Part shown: piece by piece, positions 24,890 through 33,231 of the stretch
Position numbering within the stretch: the stretch's first letter is position 1
Layout of the letters: every line of letters starts with the position of its first letter
NCBI GenBank assembly: GCA_040766655.1
Contig: JAXGQB010000013.1
Span: forward strand, 135,993 to 199,992
DNA length: 64,000 nt
DNA from: JALOOB01 sp040766655
Lineage (GTDB): Bacteria > Chloroflexota > Anaerolineae > CG2-30-64-16
Direction: 5' to 3'
The notes under the pieces: generated by a model
Told to the model about the DNA's origin: nothing
What the model saw: only the letters and a program-made list of their open reading frames with translations
Databases searched by the model: none
Translations under genes and position numbers: made by a program

Positions 24890-27264
24890 TGGCTGAGGTA
24901 TTTGCAGAGCGCTACGAGATCGTGCGGGAGGTGGGGCACGGCGGGTTCGGTACGGTCTACCTGGCGCACGATGTGCGGCTGGGCGGCCGGCCGGTGGCGT
25001 TGAAGGTGCTGCATCCGGCATTGTCGGCCGACCCCGGGGTGGTGCGGCTTTTCCAGGAGGAAGCCGGAGTGCTGGCCTCGCTGATCGACGAGCACATCGT
25101 GCCGGTGCACGACGCCGGGGTGTGGGAGAACCGGCGCTACATCGCGATGCAGTTTCTGGAGGGCCGGTCGCTGGCAGAGGTGGTGGAGGCGGAGGGTGCG
25201 CAGCCGGCAGCGCGCGTGCGTGACTGGTTGTGGCAGGCCGCGGCGGCCCTGGCGCATGCCCACGAGCAGGGCGTGCTCCATCGCGACGTTAAATCGGGCA
25301 ACCTGATGCTGAACCGGGGCGGCGATCGGCTGTACATGACGGACTTCGGCCTGGCGCAGGCGGTGCAGGCCAGTGGTGGCAGCAGCCAGATGTTGACAGA
25401 GACGCTGACTGGCACGGCGGCGTACCGCGCGCCGGAGGTGCCGAAGGACGGCCACACCGTGCGGAGCGACCTGTACAGCCTGGGCGTGGTCGGCTACGAG
25501 CTGCTGACGGGGCGGCTGCCGTTTGTGGCGGGCGATCCGCTGTCGATGTTGCTGCTGCATGCGACGGAGCCGGTGCCGCCGCTGCCGGCAAGCGTGCCGC
25601 AGGACCTGGCGGCCCTGGTAATGGGCCTGCTGGCGAAGGATCCTGCGGCGCGGCCGGGCAGCGCAGGGGGGCTGCTGCCTGTGTTGGCCGGGATGACGTT
25701 GCGCACCGGGGCGCCGGTCCCGGCGCCGGTCGAGCCTGCTGCGGCTGGGACGCAAGGGATTGGACGCAAACCGGCAGCCGAAGTGGCGCCGGCCTACGGG
25801 GGTGAGGGGGAGGCGGAGCGGCGGCTCGAATCGGACGTCGTTCGCAAACCGGAGACCGGAGGCAAACCCGCAGGCCCTGGGCCCCGACTGCGCTGGCTTC
25901 CAGTCACCATCCTGGCCGTGCTGGCCGTGCTGGCCTTCGTGATCTGGGCGTTGACACGCCAGCCCCAGCCGCCACCCGTGGCGGAGGCGACCGCAACGCA
26001 CACGGCCACGCTGACACAGGCGCCGGCACAGGAGCTTGCCACGGTTGTTCCGGTCGCCACCCAGGCGTCCAGCGAGACGCCAGCGATCACGCCGTCGCAG
26101 CCAACAGCTACGGCGACCCTGACTCCGGCCAGCACGCCGACACCCAGTGCGACGCCGGCTCCGCCGCCCAGCTTCACGGTGGCCAGTGCGAACATCAACG
26201 TGCGTTCCGGGCCGGGGACGGTATACCCGGTGATCGGTGCTCTTCTGGCGGGCCAGGGTGGCGTCATAACGGGACGCAACGCGGCGGGAGATTGGTGGCA
26301 ATTCGACTACGGCGGCCGGACGGGTTGGGTGAGCAGCACGGTGGTGCGCGCGGGCGCGGATGCGCTCGTTGCGGCGGTCATACCCGCGCCGCCCACGCCG
26401 ACTGCGACCCCGACCCCCGCGTTGCGCGTGGGCTCGACGTGGACATCGCCGGTGGACGGGATGGTGCAGGTGTACGTGCCGGCAGGTGCGTTTCTGATGG
26501 GATCGGCTGACAGCGACGCCGCGGCCGAGGTCGATGAGAAGCCGCAGCACACGGTGACGCTGGCTGCGTACTGGATCGACCGCACGGAGGTGACGAACGA
26601 CATGTTCGCCCGGTTTGTGTCGGCGTCGGGCTATCAGACGGACGCAGAGAAGGCCGGGAAGGCCTGGGTGTTCAGTCTGAACAGCAAGATGTGGGAGGAC
26701 GCGGCCGCGGCCGATTGGCGGCATCCGCGGGGGCCGGGCAGCGACCTGGCAGGGCTTGACCGCCATCCGGTTGTGCAGGTGAGTTGGAACGATGCAGCGG
26801 CGTATTGTGCGTGGGCAGGGCGGCGGTTGCCGAGCGAGGCGGAGTGGGAGAAGGCAGCGCGAGGGACAGACGGACAGGTCTTTCCATGGGGAAACCAGGG
26901 CATTGCCGGCGATCTGCTGAATTCCGCTGATGGAAACCTGGAAGTGGTCTGGGCAACCAAGGATGTCGATGATGGGTACCAGCTCACAGCGCCCGTAGGC
27001 AGCTACCCGAAGGGTGCGAGTCCGTATGGAGCGCTGGACATGGTAGGGAACGTGTGGGAGTGGGCGGCGGATTGGTACGATGGAGGTTACTACGCTAGTT
27101 CGCCCACAGCTAATCCTAAGGGGCCGGATGCCGCACAGGCCCGCGTCGTGCGGGGTGGCTCGTGGGGCGATAATCCGAGAGATGTGCGTGTCGCCATACG
27201 GGCCGGGAACGCCCCGGATCATAGGACTGTCCATATTGGTTTTCGTTGTGCCCGCTCGGAGTGA
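24886..27264 (+). CDS. Receptor Ser/Thr kinase with SH3b and FGE-sulfatase sensor domains (class II)
   Basis: The protein has 792 residues. Of the two adjacent ATGs (24886, 24889), the second has the better spacing from GGAGG. The kinase domain (about 8-265) has VGHGGFGTVYLAHD, HRDVKSGN and TDFGLAQ. A TM helix lies at about 345-365, then a Thr/Pro stalk and an SH3b domain (about 435-490, INVRSGPG). The C-terminal FGE-sulfatase domain (about 525-792) has VYVPAGAFLMGS, AYCAWAGRRLPSEAEWEKAA, GNVWEWAADWYDG and RGGSWG, and ends GFRCARSE. Catalytic FGE cysteines are absent (VRVAIRAG), so a binding role is likely. The kinase part is nearly identical in DNA to that of 29423-31321, with patches of divergence that indicate gene conversion. 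Confidence 0.92.
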   Translation: MMAEVFAERYEIVREVGHGGFGTVYLAHDVRLGGRPVALKVLHPALSADPGVVRLFQEEAGVLASLIDEHIVPVHDAGVWENRRYIAMQFLEGRSLAEVVEAEGAQPAARVRDWLWQAAAALAHAHEQGVLHRDVKSGNLMLNRGGDRLYMTDFGLAQAVQASGGSSQMLTETLTGTAAYRAPEVPKDGHTVRSDLYSLGVVGYELLTGRLPFVAGDPLSMLLLHATEPVPPLPASVPQDLAALVMGLLAKDPAARPGSAGGLLPVLAGMTLRTGAPVPAPVEPAAAGTQGIGRKPAAEVAPAYGGEGEAERRLESDVVRKPETGGKPAGPGPRLRWLPVTILAVLAVLAFVIWALTRQPQPPPVAEATATHTATLTQAPAQELATVVPVATQASSETPAITPSQPTATATLTPASTPTPSATPAPPPSFTVASANINVRSGPGTVYPVIGALLAGQGGVITGRNAAGDWWQFDYGGRTGWVSSTVVRAGADALVAAVIPAPPTPTATPTPALRVGSTWTSPVDGMVQVYVPAGAFLMGSADSDAAAEVDEKPQHTVTLAAYWIDRTEVTNDMFARFVSASGYQTDAEKAGKAWVFSLNSKMWEDAAAADWRHPRGPGSDLAGLDRHPVVQVSWNDAAAYCAWAGRRLPSEAEWEKAARGTDGQVFPWGNQGIAGDLLNSADGNLEVVWATKDVDDGYQLTAPVGSYPKGASPYGALDMVGNVWEWAADWYDGGYYASSPTANPKGPDAAQARVVRGGSWGDNPRDVRVAIRAGNAPDHRTVHIGFRCARSE

Positions 27265-27325
27265 TGTCGGTCTGTGGGTTGCCAGGTTTCTAAGGCGGGC
27301 GCCTAACGGCGTTTGAGTGAGAACG

Positions 27326-29317
27326 ATGCAATTCCAATCTGGCGATCTGATCCTGAACGGCAAGTACCGCGTCGAGCGGCTGCTGGGCCGCGGCGCGTTC
27401 GGTGAGGTGTACCTGGTCACCCACCTGGCGCTGCAGGTCCGGCGCGCGCTCAAGGTGCTGCGCCGTGATGCGGCGGGGGTGGGGAGCACCGCGTACTCGA
27501 ACTACCGCGGCCGGTTTGCGCTGGAGGCGCAACTCGGCGCACGGCTGAACGCGGAGACGTCCCAGCCGCACCTGGTCCAGGTTTATGATTTTGTCGATGT
27601 GGACGGGCTGCTCGCGCTGGAGATGGAGTATGCGCCGGGCGGGAGCCTGGCCGCACGGCTGGCGCGGAACCGGGAAGCCGGAGAGACCATGGCGGTGGAC
27701 ACAGCCGTGCGGACCGCGCTGGATGTGGCCAGGGGATTGGCCGCGCTGCACCGGCTGGACATCCTGCACAGGGACGTGAAGCCGAGCAATATCCTGTTTG
27801 ATGCAGGGGGCTGCGCCAAGTTGGGCGATCTCGGGCTGGCGCAGGCGCCGGACGACCTGACACAGCGAGAACTGTTGGGGAGCCAGGCCCGTGCACAGCC
27901 GGGCACCCCAGATTACATGAGCCCGGAGCAGTCTGCAAATGCGGCGCGGCTGGCGCCGCCCTCGGACGTGTACAGCCTCGGGCTGGTGCTGTTCGAGATG
28001 TTGACCGGCAGGCTGTACGGCAACATGCGGCCGGGGACACGCGTCCGATCGCTACGGGAGGATGTTCAGGACTGGCTGGATGACCTGGTTGCGCGCATGC
28101 TGGCCGATGAGCCCCGTGACCGGACATGGGACGGTGCGGAGGTGGCCGAGGCGTTGGCGGAGGGACTGCGGAGAGAGTCGGAGCAGCGGCTGGCCGCTGA
28201 AGCCGCGGAGCGAAACCGCCTTGCGCAGGCGGCGACGCGCGAAGCTGAGGCGAAAGCCAGTGCGGAGGAGGCGGAACGGGTGCGGCGGGCCGAGGCTGAA
28301 CGGCAGCGCCAGGCGCAGGAAGCTGCAGCTGCCCGGCAGGACCGGGCAGAGCAGCGGCGCGTGGCTGCAGCGGCGCGGCTCCAGTGTCTGCGGCAACGGC
28401 TGCCATGGCTCGCGGGCGGGGCTGCTGCAGTGATCCTGGTTGCGGCCCTGGTGGTGTTGCAGCCCTGGGATCCTGTTATCTGGCCTTCGCCGTTGATACG
28501 GCCGTCGACGGTGACCCCGACGACTACGCCCCGGCCGCCCACCGCGACGCCATCGTCCAGCCCGACCCTGGAAATTGGCTCGACGTGGATTTCGTCGGTG
28601 GATGGCATGGTGCAGGTGTACGTGCCAGCAGGCGACTTTCTGATGGGGTCATCAGATGGCGATCCTGAGGCGCAAGCCGACGAGAAACCGCAACGCGCCG
28701 TCCATCTGGATGCTTACTGGATCGATCAGACTGAGGTGACCAAGGCTCAATATCAGCAGTGCGTGGACGCGGGCAAGTGCGAAGCACCCCGCTGCACTGG
28801 GACGGGCCAGAGGAATCACCCGGTAGTGTGCGTCTCCTGGTATGATGCGACCGACTACTGTGCTTGGGCGGGCCGGCGGCTGCCGAGTGAGGCGGAGTGG
28901 GAGAAGGCGGCGCGGGGTACAGATGGTCGGATCTACCCGTGGGGGAACCCGGAGGTAGCGGGGAATCTGCTGAGCTACTGTGACAGCAACTGCAGTTACG
29001 GTTGGCTGGACAGCACTGTGGATGATGGCTATGTGGAGACCGCCTCGGTGGGGAGCTACCCCAAGGGAGCCAGCCCGTACGGAGCGATGGATCTGGCAGG
29101 GAACGCATTGGAGTGGGTGGCGGATTGGTATGAAGAGACATACTACGAAAGTCTGCCGGTGCAGAATCCGCTGGGGCCCGAAACAGGGCAGCTTCGCATC
29201 TTGCGGGGTGGCTCGTGGAACGATTATCTGAGGAACGCGCGTTGCGCTTGCAGGGACGGGTCCTTTCCAGTGTACCGATTCAACTACATCGGTTTTCGTT
29301 GCGCCCGCTCGGGGTAA
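27326..29317 (+). CDS. Receptor Ser/Thr kinase with FGE-sulfatase sensor domain (class I)
   Basis: The protein has 663 residues from the ATG at 27326. A GTG 9 nt earlier has no better site. The class I kinase (about 10-280) has LLGRGAFGEVYLVTH, HRDVKPSN and GDLGLAQ. An Ala/Arg/Glu coiled coil (about 290-350), a TM helix (about 356-374) and a Pro/Thr stalk follow. The FGE domain (about 415-663) has VYVPAGDFLMGSSD, DYCAWAGRRLPSEAEWEK, ALEWVADWYEE and RGGSWN, and ends GFRCARSG. Its variable block contains ARCACR, so one position of the FGE cysteine pair is met by chance or descent. The last 100 bases are almost identical to the preceding FGE gene except for a 24-codon block (29219-29290). Confidence 0.92.
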   Translation: MQFQSGDLILNGKYRVERLLGRGAFGEVYLVTHLALQVRRALKVLRRDAAGVGSTAYSNYRGRFALEAQLGARLNAETSQPHLVQVYDFVDVDGLLALEMEYAPGGSLAARLARNREAGETMAVDTAVRTALDVARGLAALHRLDILHRDVKPSNILFDAGGCAKLGDLGLAQAPDDLTQRELLGSQARAQPGTPDYMSPEQSANAARLAPPSDVYSLGLVLFEMLTGRLYGNMRPGTRVRSLREDVQDWLDDLVARMLADEPRDRTWDGAEVAEALAEGLRRESEQRLAAEAAERNRLAQAATREAEAKASAEEAERVRRAEAERQRQAQEAAAARQDRAEQRRVAAAARLQCLRQRLPWLAGGAAAVILVAALVVLQPWDPVIWPSPLIRPSTVTPTTTPRPPTATPSSSPTLEIGSTWISSVDGMVQVYVPAGDFLMGSSDGDPEAQADEKPQRAVHLDAYWIDQTEVTKAQYQQCVDAGKCEAPRCTGTGQRNHPVVCVSWYDATDYCAWAGRRLPSEAEWEKAARGTDGRIYPWGNPEVAGNLLSYCDSNCSYGWLDSTVDDGYVETASVGSYPKGASPYGAMDLAGNALEWVADWYEETYYESLPVQNPLGPETGQLRILRGGSWNDYLRNARCACRDGSFPVYRFNYIGFRCARSG

Positions 29318-29422
29318 TGCTCGGGGGTAAAGTGCCAGGCGCCTGGGGGCGGATGAGTCTCAAGGTGGCGCAGGTCAAACGAAACGGCGTCGCCGGGTTC
29401 TGGCGGGACTGGCGCGGAGGCG

Positions 29423-31321
29423 ATGATGGCTGAGGTATTTGCAGAGCGCTACGAGATCGTGCGAGAGGTGGGGCACGGCGGGTTCGGCTCGGTCTACCTG
29501 GCGCACGATATGCGGCTGCGCGGCCGGCCGGTGGCGCTGAAGGTGCTGCATCCGGCATTGTCGGCGGACCCCGGGGTGGTGCGACTCTTCCAGGAGGAAG
29601 CCGGGGTGCTGGCCTCCTTGATCCACGAGCACATCGTGCCGGTGTACGACGCCGGGGTGTGGGAGAACCGGCGCTACATCGCGATGCAGTTCCTGGAGGG
29701 CCGGTCGCTGGCAGATGTGGTGAAAGACGAGGGTGCGCAGCCGGCAGCGCGCGTGCGTGACTGGTTGTGGCAGGCCGCCGCGGCCTTGGCGCATGCCCAC
29801 GAGCAGGGCGTGCTCCATCGCGACGTCAAATCGGGCAACCTGATGCTGAACCGGGGCGGCGATCGGCTGTACATGACGGACTTCGGCCTGGCGCAGGCGG
29901 TACAGGCCAGCGGTGGCAGCAGCGTCACTCTGACGGGAACCCTCACCGGCACCGCCGCCTACCGGGCGCCCGAGGTCGCGAAGACCGGCCACTCGGTGGC
30001 CAGCGATCTTTACGGTCTGGGTGTCGTCGCTTACGAGTTGCTGGCCGGCCGCCTGCCATTCGTGGCGGATGATCCGCTGTCGATGTTGCTGCTGCATGCG
30101 ACGGAGCCGGTGCCGCCGCTGCCGGCAAGCGTGCCGCAGCACCTGGCGGCCCTGATAATGGGCCTGCTGGCGAAAGATCCTGCGGCGCGGCCGGGCAGCG
30201 CAGCGGGGCTGCTGCCTGTGTTGGCCGGGATGACGTTGCGCGCCGGGGCGCCGGGACCGGCGCCGGTCGAGCCTGCTGCGGCTGAGACGGAGGGGATTGG
30301 ACGCGAACGGGCAGCGGAAGTGGCGCCGGCCCACGGGGATGAGGGGGAGGCAGAGCGGCGGCCCGAATCGGACGTCGTTCGCATACCGGAGACCGGAGGC
30401 AAACCCGCGGGCCCCGGGCCTCGACTGCGCTGGCTTCCAGTCGCCTTCCTGGCCTTTCTGGCCGTGCTGGCCTTCGTGATCTGGGAACTAACACGCCAGT
30501 CTCAACCGCCGCCAGCACCGATTGTTGCACCGTTGTCTCTGCCCAGCGCGACCCCATCGCCCAGCCCGACCCAAGGGATAGGTTCGACGTGGACCTCGCC
30601 GGTGGATGGGATGGTGCAGGTGTACGTGCCTGCCGGGGAGTTCCTGATGGGGTCGGCGGACAGTGATGGCGATGCCGCAGGTGATGAGAAGCCGCAGCAC
30701 ATGGTGACGCTGGCTGCGTACTGGATCGACCGGACGGAGGTGACCGCCGCCCAATATGCGCAGTGTGTCGCGGCGGGACGGTGCGCCGCGCCCAGTTGTC
30801 AGGGAGATGGCGACGAGCACCCCGTGGCGTGCGTGACATGGCAGGATGCGGCGGACTATTGTGGGTGGGCTGACCGTCGGCTGCCCACGGAGGCGGAGTG
30901 GGAGAAGGCAGCGCGCGGGACGGATGGGCGAGTCTACCCGTGGGGTAATCAAGGAGTGGCGGGGGATCTGCTCAATTACTGCGACAGCAGCTGCGTTTAC
31001 AGCAATTTGAGGGACGAGGCGGTGAATGACGGCCATTTCGGGACAGCGCCAGTGGGGAGTTATTCGAAGGGGGCCAGCCCCTATGGCGCGTTGGACATGG
31101 CGGGCAACGTGGAGGAGTGGGTAGCGGACTGGTACGACGAGCGCTCCTACGCCGGCTCGCCTGGACAGAATCCTCAGGGGCCTGATTCAGGGCAGTTCCG
31201 CGTTTTACGTGGTGGCTCGATGGAAGACCCTCACTGGCTAGCTCGCGCCGTTCGTCGGCACTGGGAACTGCCTGCGACCTGGAGATTCTGGATTGGCTTC
31301 CGCTGCGCCCGGCCGGAGTGA
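29423..31321 (+). CDS. Receptor Ser/Thr kinase with FGE-sulfatase sensor domain (class II)
   Basis: The protein has 632 residues; ATG 29426 is an alternative start with better spacing. The kinase has VGHGGFGSVYLAHD, HRDVKSGN and TDFGLAQ. A TM helix at about 340-357, a short Pro/Ser linker and an FGE domain (about 385-632) follow; there is no SH3b domain, unlike its close relative at 24.9 kb. The FGE domain has VYVPAGEFLMGSADS, DYCGWADRRLPTEAEWEKAA, GNVEEWVADWYDE and RGGSME, and ends GFRCARPE. About 150 bp of the kinase (29,910-30,060) differs sharply from the sister gene while both flanks match almost exactly. A 26-codon frame at 29353-29433 overlaps the start, as does the remnant before the sister gene. 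Confidence 0.92.
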   Translation: MMAEVFAERYEIVREVGHGGFGSVYLAHDMRLRGRPVALKVLHPALSADPGVVRLFQEEAGVLASLIHEHIVPVYDAGVWENRRYIAMQFLEGRSLADVVKDEGAQPAARVRDWLWQAAAALAHAHEQGVLHRDVKSGNLMLNRGGDRLYMTDFGLAQAVQASGGSSVTLTGTLTGTAAYRAPEVAKTGHSVASDLYGLGVVAYELLAGRLPFVADDPLSMLLLHATEPVPPLPASVPQHLAALIMGLLAKDPAARPGSAAGLLPVLAGMTLRAGAPGPAPVEPAAAETEGIGRERAAEVAPAHGDEGEAERRPESDVVRIPETGGKPAGPGPRLRWLPVAFLAFLAVLAFVIWELTRQSQPPPAPIVAPLSLPSATPSPSPTQGIGSTWTSPVDGMVQVYVPAGEFLMGSADSDGDAAGDEKPQHMVTLAAYWIDRTEVTAAQYAQCVAAGRCAAPSCQGDGDEHPVACVTWQDAADYCGWADRRLPTEAEWEKAARGTDGRVYPWGNQGVAGDLLNYCDSSCVYSNLRDEAVNDGHFGTAPVGSYSKGASPYGALDMAGNVEEWVADWYDERSYAGSPGQNPQGPDSGQFRVLRGGSMEDPHWLARAVRRHWELPATWRFWIGFRCARPE

Positions 31322-31380
31322 TACTGGATCGCTGGTTTCTGGGTTGTCGGGTTGAAGGTACATCTGAAGGGGAATGAGCG

Positions 31381-33183
31381 ATGGTCCAACCCGGTGAGCT
31401 CGTCCTGAACGGCAAGTACCGCGTCGAGCGGCTGCTCGACCGCGGCGCGTTTGGCGAGGTGTACCTGGTCACGCACCTGGCGCTGAACGCGTCGCGCGCC
31501 ATGAAAGTGCTGCGTCGTGACACGCCCGGCGTCGGCAGCACGCAGTTCACCGAATACCGCGACCGCTTCCAGCTGGAGGCGCAACTCGGGGCGCAGCTCG
31601 ACCACCCGCACGTGGTCAAGGTGTACGACTTCGAGGAGGCGGACGGCGAACTGTGCCTGGTGATGCAGTATTGCGCAGGCGGCAGCCTGAAAGACCGGCT
31701 GGAACAACAGGGCCCGCTGCCGATTGCTGATGCGGTAAGGCTGGGGCTTGACCTGTGCGACGGCCTGACGGCACTTCACGAGCAGTTGGGGGCAATCCAT
31801 CGGGATCTGAAGCCATCCAATGTCCTGTTGGACGCGGACGGACGGGCCAGGATCGGCGACCTGGGCCTGGCGCAGTCGGCGGGCAGCGATAGGGGACGCA
31901 CTTTGCTGGGCAGCGGAGCAGGCCCGCAGCCGGGCACCCCCGCCTACATGTCGCCGGAGCAGGAGACGACGCATGGTTACCTGCTGCCCACATCCGACAT
32001 CTACGCACTGGGCTGCGTACTATTCGAAGCGTTGACCGGCAAGGTTTATAAATCGGTGTACGGCGCGGATCTGCGCGATCTGCGGCCGGATGCTCCGGCG
32101 TGGCTCGCGGCCGTGGTGGCGCGGGCGCTGCGCGAGGCGCCGGGCCGGCAGGCGGCGGACGAGGCCGATCCGCTCAAACGCTATCGTCGCGCCGGGCAGA
32201 TGCGCGCAGATCTGGCCGCAGGCGCGCACGCAAAGGGGTTCACGCTCAGGGCGGTGCTGCGGCGGGCGCTGCCGTGGGCTGCCATGTTTGCCGCATTGGG
32301 GCTCATCCTGGCTGTCTGGCATCCCTGGCGCAATGGCCAGGCGCCGGCGCCCATACCGACGGCAGCTTTCTCCCGGGCCCCGGTCGTGACAGGCGCTGAG
32401 ATCACGCAACCTGCCGCCACGCCGGATGTGACCCCCACCGCGGGCCCGGTTCCCGTCGAAAAGCCTGCAAGCGTCAGCCCGGCGACGATGATGCCCGAGC
32501 GTACTTCAACTGCACCGCCCCCACAACCCACACCCATTCCGGCTTCGCCGATACCTGTGACTGCGCCGCCGCCCCTGACGAAACCCTCGACCTTGTACGT
32601 CGAATATCTCATCGACGCATCCAGCGGGATGATGCAGCCCTGGACGCAGAACACCGAGCCCAGACTGGCGTCCATCCAGCGCGTGCTGCCGACGCTCTGG
32701 CAGAGCGATGCCGTCGCGATGCATACCGGCCTGCGGGCCTATGGACACCATCGCTCAAGCACAGACCCCAAGACCTGTGATGATGTGGAGCTCTTGCGGC
32801 CCGTTCGCCAATGGGCGCCCAACGATCTGATTGCTTCCCTGTTCACCCTCCGGGCGCAGGGGCTGGACAGCTCGACGACGGCGCTGCGCGATGCCTTCGG
32901 AGATTTTCAATACCAACCGGACCGCCTCAACGCGGTGATCTTTTTGACCGAAGGCGGAGACACGTGCGGCGGCGACCCCCTCAGCATCATCGAGGCGCAG
33001 AAGGAGATCGGCGTCGTGCTCCCGACATTCGTTGTGGCCCTGGAGCCAGAAGCCTCAGATCGCAGCGGGTTACAGAACATCGCCACCCAAAGTGGCGGAC
33101 AGTACTTCGAGGTCTTCAATCCCAGCGAGTTGTATGAGACATTGAACGCGATCATCGAAGCGCTCGTCAAGGCCGCTCCCTGA
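31381..33183 (+). CDS. Receptor Ser/Thr kinase with extracellular vWA-like domain
   Basis: The protein has 600 residues. The class I kinase (about 8-270) has LLDRGAFGEVYLVTH, HRDLKPSN and GDLGLAQ. A TM helix lies at about 296-314, followed by a Pro/Thr stalk to about 400 and a C-terminal von Willebrand A domain (about 402-600). The metal site is degenerate: DASSGM instead of DASGSM, and LTEGGDTC where the lipoproteins next door have ISDGEETC. Metal-dependent ligand binding may therefore be lost or altered. The vWA domain resembles those of the three downstream lipoproteins, including the TCGGDP segment, so kinase and lipoproteins may share a ligand or assemble together (inference). The gene is 48 bp upstream of the first lipoprotein. 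Confidence 0.9.
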   Translation: MVQPGELVLNGKYRVERLLDRGAFGEVYLVTHLALNASRAMKVLRRDTPGVGSTQFTEYRDRFQLEAQLGAQLDHPHVVKVYDFEEADGELCLVMQYCAGGSLKDRLEQQGPLPIADAVRLGLDLCDGLTALHEQLGAIHRDLKPSNVLLDADGRARIGDLGLAQSAGSDRGRTLLGSGAGPQPGTPAYMSPEQETTHGYLLPTSDIYALGCVLFEALTGKVYKSVYGADLRDLRPDAPAWLAAVVARALREAPGRQAADEADPLKRYRRAGQMRADLAAGAHAKGFTLRAVLRRALPWAAMFAALGLILAVWHPWRNGQAPAPIPTAAFSRAPVVTGAEITQPAATPDVTPTAGPVPVEKPASVSPATMMPERTSTAPPPQPTPIPASPIPVTAPPPLTKPSTLYVEYLIDASSGMMQPWTQNTEPRLASIQRVLPTLWQSDAVAMHTGLRAYGHHRSSTDPKTCDDVELLRPVRQWAPNDLIASLFTLRAQGLDSSTTALRDAFGDFQYQPDRLNAVIFLTEGGDTCGGDPLSIIEAQKEIGVVLPTFVVALEPEASDRSGLQNIATQSGGQYFEVFNPSELYETLNAIIEALVKAAP

Positions 33184-33231
33184 ACGTGCCAATCACCCCG
33201 TGCCGTTCTGAGCATGCCTGAGGAGGCAAAC

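Noticed and set aside
24754..27489. A 911-codon minus-strand frame opposite the SH3b/FGE kinase
   Set aside because: It is an antisense shadow of a gene with all kinase and FGE motifs, and it crosses gene boundaries.
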